DNA of 64,000 bases. Origin: Pseudonocardia sp. TRM90224 (GTDB taxonomy: Bacteria > Actinomycetota > Actinomycetes > Mycobacteriales > Pseudonocardiaceae). The position numbers and the translations under genes are program-made. Numbering within the stretch: position 1 is the first letter of the stretch; each line of letters begins with the position of its first letter. Under the pieces are notes generated by a model that saw only the letters and a program-made list of their open reading frames with translations, ran no database searches and was not told the DNA's origin. Shown piece after piece: positions 7,458 through 15,261 of this stretch. The DNA lies in contig NZ_JAJGSX010000015.1 in the NCBI RefSeq assembly GCF_021245725.1, positions 62,001 through 126,000 on the forward strand, written 5' to 3'.

Positions 7458-9377
7458 GTGCCGCTCGACGAGTACCGCCGCAAGCGCGACGCGCGGCGTA
7501 CACCGGAGCCGGTGCCCGAGGCCGAGCCCGCGCAAGGTCCCGACAACCGGTTCGTCATCCAGGAACACCACGCCCGCCGCCTTCATTGGGACGTCCGCCT
7601 CGAACGTGACGGGGTGCTGGCGTCGTGGGCCGTGCCGAAGGGGCTGCCGACCGAGCCGGAGACGATCCGGCTGGCGGTGCGTACCGAGGATCACCCGATC
7701 GAGTACCTCGACTTCTCGGGGGAGATCCCGGCCGGTGAGTACGGCGGCGGCCGGATGACGATCTGGGACACCGGCACGTACGAGACGGAGAAGTGGAACC
7801 CGCGCGAGGTCATCGTGCGCATGCACGGTGAACGTGCCAAGGGCCGGTTCGTGTTCATCCGCACCGAGAAGGACAAGGGCGGCGGCTGGGGCATCGAGAA
7901 GGGCGGCAAGGACAACTGGCTGCTGCGCCGCTCCGACCCCGCACCCGACTTCGACCCGCTCCCCCACGACGCGCTGCCGATGCTGCCCACAGTCGGCGAG
8001 CTGCCCGGGAGCGAGGGCTGGCTGCTGCAGGTGCGGTTCGGCGGCACCCGCGTGATCGTGCGCGTCGAGGGCGGGCGGATCCGGGTCACCGACGCCGAGG
8101 GCGTCGAGCTCGACGAGCCGCGGTTGCGCGGGCTCGGGCCGTCGCTCGGCGCGACGCAGGTGATGCTCGACGGTGAGCTGGCCGGCGCGAAGGGCAAGGC
8201 CGACCTGTGGATCGGCGACGTGCTGCACCTCGACGGCCGCGACGTCACCGGGCTGGGGTTCGAGCAGCGCAAGGCGTTGCTCGACGAGCTGCCGCTGGAG
8301 GGTGCGCACTGGCGCCTCGCCCCGGTGTTTCCCGGCGGCCCGGGCGCCGCGGCGGTGGTGGCGGCCGTGGAGCAGCAGGGCCTGCCCGGGGTGGTCGCGA
8401 AGCAGGCTTCGTCGCCGTACACGCCGGGCCGGGAGAGCGACGAGTGGGTGCAGGTCGGCGCGTCCCGTCCGGCGCCGGCGCGCCCGAGCGGCCGCTCCGG
8501 CGGGGTGGGGCGGGCGAAGCTCAGCAACCCGGGCAAGGTGCTCTACCCGCTGACCGGCACGACGAAGGCCGAGATCCTCGCGCACTACGTCGCGGTGGCC
8601 GAGGCGATGCTGCCGCACCTGCGCGACCGCGCGGTGACGATGGTGCGCTGGCCCGACGGCGTGGAGAAGTCGTCGTTCTTCGAGAAGGACGTCTCGCGGC
8701 ACGCGCCGTCGTGGATCCGCACGGCCCGGGTCGGCACGCCCGGTGGGCGGTCGGAGAACGCCGACTTCCCCGTGATCGACGACGTCGAGGGGTTGGCGTG
8801 GGCGGCGAACCTCGCCGCGTTGGAGCTGCACGTGCCGCAGTGGCGGCTCGGTCCCGACGACACCCGCCACAACCCCGACCTCGTGGTGTTCGACCTCGAC
8901 CCGGGCGAGGGGACGACCATCGTCGACTGCGCACGGGTCGCGGAACGCCTCGCGGATCGGCTCGCGGAGGACGGCCTGGTCGCCTACCCGCGCACGAGCG
9001 GCGGGAAGGGGATGCAGCTCTACCTGCCGGTGGCGGTCGAGTCGCCCGAGGCGACCTCGACGTTCGCAAAAGGCCTCGCGGAAGAGCTGGCCGCCGAGAC
9101 ACCCGGCCGGGTCATCGCGGTGATGACGAAGGCCCGCCGCCGCGGGAAGGTGTTCGTCGACTGGAGCCAGAACAACCCGTACAAGACGACGATCGCCAGC
9201 TACTCGCTGCGCGGGCGCGCACGCCCGACGGTGGCGACGCCGATCACGTGGGACGAGGTGCGGGCGTGCCGGCGGCCGGAGGAGCTGGTGTTCACGATCG
9301 CCGACCTGCCGGGGCGGCTCGCCGAGCACGGCGACCTCATGGCGCCCCTGCTCGACGAGCCGCAGCAGCTGCCCTGA
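7458..9377 (+). CDS. ligD: LigD-type NHEJ protein (PE - decayed ligase - polymerase)
   Basis: 639 residues from the GTG giving VPLDEYRRKRDARRTPEP, where LigD homology starts; an upstream GTG at 7410 also exists. Residues ~30-150 are the 3'-phosphoesterase domain with His37/38, His43, Asp45, Arg47 (HHARRLHWDVRLE) and His79. Residues ~355-635 are the primase/polymerase domain with VFDLDPGEG and VFVDWSQNNPYKT catalytic Asp residues. Residues ~170-335 align with an ATP-dependent ligase domain, but the motif I KxDGxR reads RFGGTR, the motif IV Glu is Pro (LPGVVAK), the motif V Lys are absent (EWVQVG), and no OB fold follows. It can polish and extend ends but should not seal them. No ku gene is in the window. 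Confidence 0.88.
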   Translation: MPLDEYRRKRDARRTPEPVPEAEPAQGPDNRFVIQEHHARRLHWDVRLERDGVLASWAVPKGLPTEPETIRLAVRTEDHPIEYLDFSGEIPAGEYGGGRMTIWDTGTYETEKWNPREVIVRMHGERAKGRFVFIRTEKDKGGGWGIEKGGKDNWLLRRSDPAPDFDPLPHDALPMLPTVGELPGSEGWLLQVRFGGTRVIVRVEGGRIRVTDAEGVELDEPRLRGLGPSLGATQVMLDGELAGAKGKADLWIGDVLHLDGRDVTGLGFEQRKALLDELPLEGAHWRLAPVFPGGPGAAAVVAAVEQQGLPGVVAKQASSPYTPGRESDEWVQVGASRPAPARPSGRSGGVGRAKLSNPGKVLYPLTGTTKAEILAHYVAVAEAMLPHLRDRAVTMVRWPDGVEKSSFFEKDVSRHAPSWIRTARVGTPGGRSENADFPVIDDVEGLAWAANLAALELHVPQWRLGPDDTRHNPDLVVFDLDPGEGTTIVDCARVAERLADRLAEDGLVAYPRTSGGKGMQLYLPVAVESPEATSTFAKGLAEELAAETPGRVIAVMTKARRRGKVFVDWSQNNPYKTTIASYSLRGRARPTVATPITWDEVRACRRPEELVFTIADLPGRLAEHGDLMAPLLDEPQQLP

Positions 9378-9517
9378 CGCCGCGGCGGATCGCCAGCGGG
9401 TGGGTGCCAGGAAAGTCCGCCATGGCCCTCCGGGCCGCCACGAGGGATGAGAATCCGTGCTTGGTGCGGCGCTGGGGTGGACGGCCGCGGTGGGGTCGTT
9501 CACTTCTGGCCGACCTC

Positions 9518-9551
9518 GGGTGCCGGTTCACCCCGGTGGCTGCAGCGATTC
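9518..9551. repeat. 34-bp dispersed repeat, copy 1
   Basis: A 34-base stretch ending GGTGGCTGCAGCGATTC recurs at 56035-56068 with two mismatches. Both copies are in gene-free gaps close to GAAAGTGGCTTTC-type dyads, and both have a CTTTCCTGGCAC-like segment nearby in rearranged order. Meaning unknown; perhaps part of a larger decayed intergenic element. Confidence 0.65.
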
Positions 9552-9590
9552 GCCGGGGCTGGGCCAGGGGTGCGTGCGATCCGCATGCGT

Positions 9591-9650
9591 GGGCAGGAAA
9601 GCCACTTTCCTGCCCTGTGAGGGCCGGAAAGTGGCTTTCCTGCCCTCACG
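9591..9650. repeat. GAAAGTGGCTTTC-family double hairpin in convergent gap
   Basis: The 313-base gap between the convergent ligD and LLM genes holds two adjacent palindromes: 9591-9615 with perfect 11-base arms GGGCAGGAAAG/CTTTCCTGCCC around CCA, and 9617-9649 with arms GTGAGGGC(C)GGAAAG/CTTTCC(T)GCCCTCAC. The two are also inverted copies of each other. Position suggests a bidirectional terminator, though no T-run follows. The rest of the gap shows only the 34-bp repeat and no gene. Confidence 0.75.
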
Positions 9651-9690
9651 GCCCAGACGCCCGCAGCCGTGCAGCTGTTGGTGCCCCGGG

Positions 9691-10524
9691 CTACCGCAGC
9701 CCGAGCGCCGGTGCGAGCTTCTGCAGCGTGGGCAGGATGGCGTTGTCGCCGAGGACCTGGATGGTGACGTGGTCGGCACCGGCGTCGAGGTGCTGGTCGA
9801 GGCGGGCGGCGATGGAGGCGGCGTCGCCGTGCGCGACGAGGGCGTCGATGAGGGCGTCGCTGCCGCCGTTGTCGAGGTCGTCGGTCGACCAGCCGAGGCG
9901 CTGCAGGTTGCTGCGGTAGTTGCGCAGGTGCAGGTAGGGGCGGTCGACGTAGGGGCGGCCGATGGAGCGGGCGCGGTCGACGTCGGTGTCGAGGACGATC
10001 TTGTGCTCGGGTGCGAGCAGCACCCCGGCTCCGAGCTGGGCACGGGCCTCGCGGGTGTGTTCCGGTGTTGTCAGGTAGGGGTGGGCGCCTGCGGAGCGTT
10101 CCGCGGCGAGCTGCAGGACCTTCGGGCCGAGCGCGGCCAGCGCACGGTGCTCCACGGGGACCTCGGCGGCGTCGAGCTCGTCCAGGTACTCGACGATCGT
10201 GGTGTACGGGCTGCGGTACTCGGTGGTCTGCTCGGGGTGCCCGATGCCGACGCCGAGCAGGAACCGGCCGGGGTGGGCCGTCTCGATGCGGTGGTAGGAC
10301 GCCGCGACCTCCGCGGCCGGGGTGGCCCACATGTTGACGATGCCGGTGGCGACGACCAGCCGTTCGGTGGCGGCGATCGCGGCCTCGGCGATCGCCAGGT
10401 CACCGGGTGGGGAGCTGCCGATCCAGATGGCGCCGAAACCGAGCGACTCGATCTCCTTCGCCAGTGCCGGGGTGAGGTGCTCCTTGCGGAGCCAGATGCC
10501 GTAGCGGCCGAGTGCGATCGTCAC
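9691..10524 (-). CDS. F420-dependent LLM-class oxidoreductase
   Basis: 277 residues from a GTG (VTIALGRYGIWLRKEHL). A luciferase-like TIM-barrel oxidoreductase. Segments such as GFGAIWIGSSPPGDL, LVVATGIVNMWATPAAEVA and GRFLLGVGIGHPEQT are typical of the short actinobacterial F420 subgroup (MSMEG_4141-like). It would use F420 to oxidise or reduce an unknown substrate. Longer upstream frames are shadows. It is convergent with ligD and divergent from the FAD oxidoreductase gene. Confidence 0.85.
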   Translation of the reverse strand: MTIALGRYGIWLRKEHLTPALAKEIESLGFGAIWIGSSPPGDLAIAEAAIAATERLVVATGIVNMWATPAAEVAASYHRIETAHPGRFLLGVGIGHPEQTTEYRSPYTTIVEYLDELDAAEVPVEHRALAALGPKVLQLAAERSAGAHPYLTTPEHTREARAQLGAGVLLAPEHKIVLDTDVDRARSIGRPYVDRPYLHLRNYRSNLQRLGWSTDDLDNGGSDALIDALVAHGDAASIAARLDQHLDAGADHVTIQVLGDNAILPTLQKLAPALGLR

Positions 10525-10619
10525 AGACGTTGCGAACACGATCGCCGGTGTCGATGTTCCGCCCGGACGGTGGCGCGCAGTGGGCCGGTGCTGTCGGTGG
10601 GCGTCGTTAGGGTCGGGCC

Positions 10620-12173
10620 ATGAGTCGGGGCTTGAGTTGGGACCGGGCGGCTCCGATGCGGATGCGCCAGCACGTGCTGGTGCCGGCCGAGCCGGCAGTG
10701 CCGCGTGCGGCGCCGGCCGGCACGGAGGCGGTGGTCGTCGGCGGCGGTATCGCCGGGGTGTCGGCGGCGGTGGTGCTGGCCGAGCGCGGGGTGGCGGTGA
10801 CGCTGCTGGAGGCGGCGCCGACGCTGGGTGGGCGGCTCGGCGCGTGGCCGCACACGTTGTCCGACGGCACCGAGCAGGTCGTCGAACACGGCTTCCACGC
10901 CTTCTTCCGGCACTACTACACATGGCGGGCGTTGCTGCGGCGGATCGATCCCGAGCTGTCCTTCCTGCGTCCGATCGGCGGGTACCCGGTCGTCTCGCGG
11001 GAGTGGCCTGCAGAGGACCTCACCGGGCTGCCGGCCGCGCCGCCGTTCAACCTCATGGCGCTGTTCGCCCGCTCCCCCAGCCTCGGCCTGCGCGACCTGC
11101 TGGGATCCGACCAGCGGCGTGCGGCGGAGCTGCTGGCGTACGAACGGCGGCGCACCACGGCCCTGTACGACGACGTCGCCGCGGCCGATTTCCTGGCCGG
11201 GCTGGGCATGTCGGACCGGGCGCAGGCGATGCTGTTCGAGGCGTTCGCCCGGTCGTTCTTCGCGCGACCCGCGGAGCTCTCGGCCGCCGAGCTGATCGCG
11301 ATGTTCCACTACTACTTCCTGGGCAACCCGGAAGGCATCGGGTTCGACGCGCCGGCCACCGACTACCTCACGTGCATCTGGGCGCCGTTCCAGGCGTGCC
11401 TGGAGAGGCAGGGCGCTCAGGTGCGGACGGGTTCGCGGGCGCTCGCGATCGCGCCGGCCGCGGGGCACAGCTGGCAGATCGACGTGGCGGGCGAGTCCCC
11501 GCTGGTCACACGACACCTGGTGCTGGCCACCGAGCCGGGCGCCTTGCGCGAGCTGGTGGCGGCGTCGCCCGACCTGGCGTCGGTGGCGCCACGGCTGGTC
11601 CGCCTGGCCGCCGGGATTGCGGTGGCGCCGCCGTTCGCGGTGAGCCGGTTGTGGCTCGATGCGGACGTCGCCGCCGCGCGGCCGACGTTCAGCGCGGTGA
11701 GCCGCGAGCCGACCCTCGACTCGATCACCGTGTACTCGCGGCTGGAACGCCCCTCGCAACAGTGGGCCGCGCAGACCGGTGGGGCGGTCGTCGAGCTGCA
11801 CTCCTACGCGTGCGACGCCGCCGACGCGCGCACGGCGACCGAGCGGATGCACACCGAGCTGGCGGCACTGTGGCCGGAGACGGCCGACGCGCGCGTGCTG
11901 GACCGGCTGGAACGGCTGGAGGCGACGGCGCCGACGTTCCCCCCGGGCTCGGCGCGCAACCGCCCGCAGGTCACCGGAGCGGCGCGCGGGATCCGCCTGG
12001 CCGGCGACCACGTCGGCACCCCGTTCCTGAGCGGTTTGATGGAACGGGCCGCGGTCACCGGCGTGCTCGCGGCCAACGACGTGCTCGCCGAGGTCGGCGC
12101 CGGACCCGAGGAGATCCGCGGCGGACCGCAGCGTGGGCTGCTCGCCGGGCTGCTGCCCGGCTCACGCCGGTGA
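10620..12173 (+). CDS. FAD-dependent amine-oxidase/carotenoid-type oxidoreductase
   Basis: 517 residues. The N-terminal dinucleotide-binding motif EAVVVGGGIAGVSAAVVLAE is followed by E-rich FAD contacts (LLEAAPTLGGRLGAW) and VVEHGFHAFFRHYY. The C-terminal FAD segment is RGIRLAGDHVGTPFLSGLME. The layout resembles phytoene-desaturase-like enzymes and the N-terminal module of carotenoid ring-modifying CrtU-type proteins. No other carotenoid gene is in the window, so the substrate is unknown. Its stop overlaps the GTG of the polymerase gene (GTGA). Confidence 0.8.
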   Translation: MSRGLSWDRAAPMRMRQHVLVPAEPAVPRAAPAGTEAVVVGGGIAGVSAAVVLAERGVAVTLLEAAPTLGGRLGAWPHTLSDGTEQVVEHGFHAFFRHYYTWRALLRRIDPELSFLRPIGGYPVVSREWPAEDLTGLPAAPPFNLMALFARSPSLGLRDLLGSDQRRAAELLAYERRRTTALYDDVAAADFLAGLGMSDRAQAMLFEAFARSFFARPAELSAAELIAMFHYYFLGNPEGIGFDAPATDYLTCIWAPFQACLERQGAQVRTGSRALAIAPAAGHSWQIDVAGESPLVTRHLVLATEPGALRELVAASPDLASVAPRLVRLAAGIAVAPPFAVSRLWLDADVAAARPTFSAVSREPTLDSITVYSRLERPSQQWAAQTGGAVVELHSYACDAADARTATERMHTELAALWPETADARVLDRLERLEATAPTFPPGSARNRPQVTGAARGIRLAGDHVGTPFLSGLMERAAVTGVLAANDVLAEVGAGPEEIRGGPQRGLLAGLLPGSRR

Positions 12174-13759
12174 GGATCGCGCTCGACCCGGGTCCGCGGG
12201 AGGGCCCCGCGGTGATCCAGCGCCTCGACGAGAGCGGCGATCCGCTCGCTCCGCCGGAGAAGCTGCCCGACCTGACCGCGGTCGCGGAGCTGGAGCGGGC
12301 CGAGACGCCGCGATGGGTGCTTGCACGGTCCCGGACCCACCGCCGGCTGCTCACGGAGACGGGTGTCGAGGTGGCCCGCTCGCACGACGTCGAGCTGGTC
12401 GAGGGGTTGCTGGTCGCGGCGGCAGGCGGGTTCGGGCAGCCGCACGGGCTCGCTGCGGCTGTGGCGCGGCTCGAGGGGCGCACGCCCGAACCCGATCCAC
12501 CGGTCGGTGTGGACGATCGGCCCACGCTGTTCGACACCGGCCCGGTCGACGAGCTCGCCGACATCGTCGCCGTGCACCGCGCGCAACAGGCTGTGCTGGC
12601 GGCCGACCCGCGGATGCGGTTGCTCGCGGCGGCGGAGTCGGCGGCCGGGTTGGTGGCGGAGGAGATGACGGTGCACGGGCTGCCGTGGCGGGCCGACGTG
12701 CACGACGAGCTGCTCACCGAGGCGTTGGGGCCACGGTCGTCGCTGGGTGGGCGCCCGCCGAAGCTCGCGGCGCTGGCCGACGAGGTGGTGGCGGCGTTCG
12801 GTGGGCGGGCCGTCAACCTCGATTCGCCCGCGGAGGTGCTGCGCGCGTTCGCCCGCGCCGGCCACGAGCTGGGCAGCACCCGCTCATGGGAACTCAAAGG
12901 CATCGACCATCCCGCGGTGGCGCCACTGCTCGCGTACAAGGAGCTGGCCCGGCTGCATACGGCGCACGGATGGGCGTGGCTGCGCACATGGGTGCACAAC
13001 AACCGGTTCCGCCCCGAGTACGTAGTGGGCGGGGTCGTGTCGGGCCGGTGGGCGTCGCGGGGCGGTGGGGCGTTGCAGATCCCGCGCGCGGTGCGGGCGG
13101 CGGTGCGTGCCGACCCCGGTTGGAAGCTGGTTGTCGCCGACGCCGCGCAGCTGGAGCCGCGGGTGCTCGCGGCCCTGTCGGGCGACCACGCGCTGGCGCC
13201 AGGTGAGGACGACCTCTACACGGCGCTCGCGTCGGCGGAGTTCGGGGCCGACCGGGCCACCGCGAAGCTGGCGTTGATCTCGGCGATGTACGGGCAGACG
13301 TCCGGTGGGGCGGGGCAGCTGCTGGGCACGTTGCGCAGGCGGTTCCCGGCGGCGATGGGGCTGCTGGAGGATGCGGCGCGGGCCGGTGAGGAGGGCCGGC
13401 TGGTGCGGTCGCACTTGGGGCGGACCTGCCCGCCGGCGCGTCCCGGCCACGAGCTACCGGCCGCCGCGCGAGCGCGGGGGCGGTTCACCCGCAACTTCGT
13501 CGTGCAAGCCACCGCGGCCGAGTGGGCGTTGGTGCTGCTCGCGGAGCTGCGGCTGGCGTTGCGCAGTGCCGCGACGGGCGCGCAGCTGGTGTTCTTCCAG
13601 CACGACGAGGTGCTGCTGCACAGCCCTGCCGAGACCGCCGACGACGTCGCCGAGCTGGTCCGCGTCGCAGCCCTCACAGCGGGCCGGCGGCTGTTCGGGG
13701 CGACCCCGGTCCGGTTCCCGATGCGGCCCCGCGTCGTCGATGCCTACGACGAGCGCTGA
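12170..13759 (+). CDS. Family A DNA polymerase, orphan short form
   Basis: 529 residues from a GTG overlapping the upstream stop by 4 bases. Polymerase motifs are clear: motif A VVADAAQLEPRVLAAL, motif B RATAKLALISAMYGQTSGG, motif C FFQHDEVLLH. The N-terminal ~230 residues occupy the place of a 3'-5' exonuclease but lack obvious DxE/Asp motifs; actinobacterial relatives are called bifunctional exonuclease/polymerase. It is about half the size of Pol I and lacks a 5' nuclease. It probably acts in repair; its coupling to a flavin oxidoreductase is unexplained. No LexA box was found upstream. Confidence 0.88.
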   Translation: MRIALDPGPREGPAVIQRLDESGDPLAPPEKLPDLTAVAELERAETPRWVLARSRTHRRLLTETGVEVARSHDVELVEGLLVAAAGGFGQPHGLAAAVARLEGRTPEPDPPVGVDDRPTLFDTGPVDELADIVAVHRAQQAVLAADPRMRLLAAAESAAGLVAEEMTVHGLPWRADVHDELLTEALGPRSSLGGRPPKLAALADEVVAAFGGRAVNLDSPAEVLRAFARAGHELGSTRSWELKGIDHPAVAPLLAYKELARLHTAHGWAWLRTWVHNNRFRPEYVVGGVVSGRWASRGGGALQIPRAVRAAVRADPGWKLVVADAAQLEPRVLAALSGDHALAPGEDDLYTALASAEFGADRATAKLALISAMYGQTSGGAGQLLGTLRRRFPAAMGLLEDAARAGEEGRLVRSHLGRTCPPARPGHELPAAARARGRFTRNFVVQATAAEWALVLLAELRLALRSAATGAQLVFFQHDEVLLHSPAETADDVAELVRVAALTAGRRLFGATPVRFPMRPRVVDAYDER

Positions 13760-13766
13760 TACCCCG

Positions 13767-14657
13767 TCAGGCGGCGGAGGAGTCGGAGAGCGCTGCCAGG
13801 ACGGCGTCGGCCATGCCGCGCTCGCCGCGCGCGTTGGGGTGGACCGGCGCGGCGGGCTCGGTCGGGACGAGCCCCTCGACCCACTTCACGCCGGGCAGCT
13901 GGCAGACGTCGTGCCCGATGGACGGGGTGTACGTGTCGACATAGGTGGCGCCGCCCGCGCCGGCCTGATCTTCGAGCATCGCGTTCAGCTTCTTCTCGGT
14001 GTCGCGCAGGTAGGCGACGTCACCGGGGCTGAACGGGACGACCGGGAAGCAGCCGGGGCCGGTGTCGGGCAGGATCGCCGGGTAGCCGACGATCAGGATC
14101 TCCGCGTCCGGGGAGCGCTCCGCGATACCGGCGATCGCGGCGGCGATCTTCGGTGCGGCAGCCTCGATGTTCTCTTCTAGCTGGTCGGTGCCACCCGCGG
14201 TGTAGTGGTCCATGCACGCGGCGCCCTGCGGCTTCGTGGGTGACCGCAGCGCGCACTCGGTGACGATGCTGCCGAAGCCGATGTCGTTGCCACCCATGGT
14301 CATCGTGACCAGGTCGGTGTCCGCGGTGAGCGCGTCGAACTGCGGCGCCGCGGTGCCTGCGGTGACCTGCTGCGACGCGGTGAGGTGCTCGGTGGTCGCA
14401 GCGCTGCATGTGACGTCGGTGAACGAGGTGAACCCGCGCTCTCCCGCGACCACGGAGGCGTAGTTGTTGGTGGAACGCAGGCACCCCGCCGGGGTGCCCT
14501 TCGGCAGCGGGACCAGCGGCCCCGCGGCGTAGGAGTCGCCGAGGGCCACGTAGTCGACCTGTGCCGGCAGCGCCTGGGCAGGGCTGACGAGCACGGCGAG
14601 CGCAGCGACGGGAACGACGGCGACGGCGGCCAACCGGCCGGCTGCAACGCGGGTCAC
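13767..14657 (-). CDS. Secreted SGNH/GDSL hydrolase
   Basis: 296 residues with a clear signal peptide (MTRVAAGRLAAVAVVPVAALAVLVSPAQA, cut near AQA-LP). Block I is ALGDSYAAG (nucleophile Ser), the oxyanion-hole Asn is in MTMGGNDIGFG, and the C-terminal catalytic segment is APVHPNARGERGMAD. Six Cys match the three disulfides of the Streptomyces lipase/esterase branch. It probably hydrolyses extracellular esters or lipids. Convergent with the polymerase gene (7-base gap), divergent from the PPOX gene. Confidence 0.92.
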   Translation of the reverse strand: MTRVAAGRLAAVAVVPVAALAVLVSPAQALPAQVDYVALGDSYAAGPLVPLPKGTPAGCLRSTNNYASVVAGERGFTSFTDVTCSAATTEHLTASQQVTAGTAAPQFDALTADTDLVTMTMGGNDIGFGSIVTECALRSPTKPQGAACMDHYTAGGTDQLEENIEAAAPKIAAAIAGIAERSPDAEILIVGYPAILPDTGPGCFPVVPFSPGDVAYLRDTEKKLNAMLEDQAGAGGATYVDTYTPSIGHDVCQLPGVKWVEGLVPTEPAAPVHPNARGERGMADAVLAALSDSSAA

Positions 14658-14722
14658 AGCAGGTCAACGAGGCCGACGCCGCGAGGTTACTCCCGGGTAC
14701 CGCCGGATGTACGGTCCTCCTC

Positions 14723-15178
14723 ATGCGGCAGCAACGACGGGCCCGCGCCATCGCGATGACCCCGGACGAGATCGACGCGTTGCTCGCCGAACAACGCACG
14801 TGCCGGGTGGCGACGGTCGGGCGCGGCGGGCCGCACGCCACCCCGCTCTGGTACGTGTGGCACGGCGGCGCGCTGTGGATGACATCGCTGTCGCGCAGCC
14901 AGCGGTGGGCCGACCTGCAGCACGACCCGCGGATGGCCGTGGTCGTCGACACCGGTGAGGACTACCTGCAGCTACGCGGCGTGGAGCTGCGCGGCCGCGT
15001 CGAGGTCGTCGGCGAGGTGCCGCGCACCGGGGAACCGTGCCCTGAGCTGGACGGCCCCGAGCAGGCGTTCGCCGACCGCTACTCCGGCGGTGTCGTCGGC
15101 CACGACGGACGACATGCGTGGCTGCGGCTCGTGCCGGAGAAGATCACCAGCTGGGACTTCCGCAAGATCCCGACGTAG
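14723..15178 (+). CDS. Pyridoxamine-5'-phosphate-oxidase-like (PPOX) family protein
   Basis: 151 residues. A flavin/F420-binding split-barrel protein: LLAEQRTCRVATVGRGGPHATPLWYVW opens the domain and SRSQRWADLQHDPRMAVVVDTG follows, typical of the PPOX family. Cofactor (FMN or F420) and substrate cannot be assigned. Divergent from the SGNH gene by 65 bases. A CATGGAACC-family repeat follows its stop. Confidence 0.82.
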   Translation: MRQQRRARAIAMTPDEIDALLAEQRTCRVATVGRGGPHATPLWYVWHGGALWMTSLSRSQRWADLQHDPRMAVVVDTGEDYLQLRGVELRGRVEVVGEVPRTGEPCPELDGPEQAFADRYSGGVVGHDGRHAWLRLVPEKITSWDFRKIPT

Positions 15179-15185
15179 GCCCGTC

Positions 15186-15249
15186 CGCCACATGGAACCT
15201 TGTGGCGGCCGTGCAACGTTGAAAATCAGCCACGAGGTTCCATGTGGCG
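15186..15249. repeat. CATGGAACC-family dispersed palindrome, copy 1
   Basis: Perfect 15-base arms: CGCCACATGGAACCT (15186-15200) and AGGTTCCATGTGGCG (15235-15249), enclosing TTGTGGCGG and GTGCAACGTTG. A second copy with the same internal sequence lies at 48851-48912. Both are between convergent genes just after a plus-strand stop. The high identity of the loop as well as the arms indicates a dispersed element rather than independent terminators. Confidence 0.82.
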
Positions 15250-15261
15250 TCGGGCAGTGGC

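Noticed and set aside
7386..9503. 705-codon minus-strand frame opposite ligD
   Set aside because: Composition shadow; ligD motifs on the plus strand are unambiguous.
9378..9690. Small gene encoded in the gap after ligD
   Set aside because: All frames are broken up by repeat elements and lack ribosome sites.
10525..10619. LexA/SOS box in front of the oxidoreductase-polymerase pair
   Set aside because: GAAC and GTTC halves are present but far from the 4-base spacing of actinobacterial SOS boxes.
10580..12169. Frame upstream of the polymerase start, continuous with it for 530 codons
   Set aside because: It is the shadow of the FAD oxidoreductase in another frame; polymerase homology begins at the overlapping GTG at 12170.
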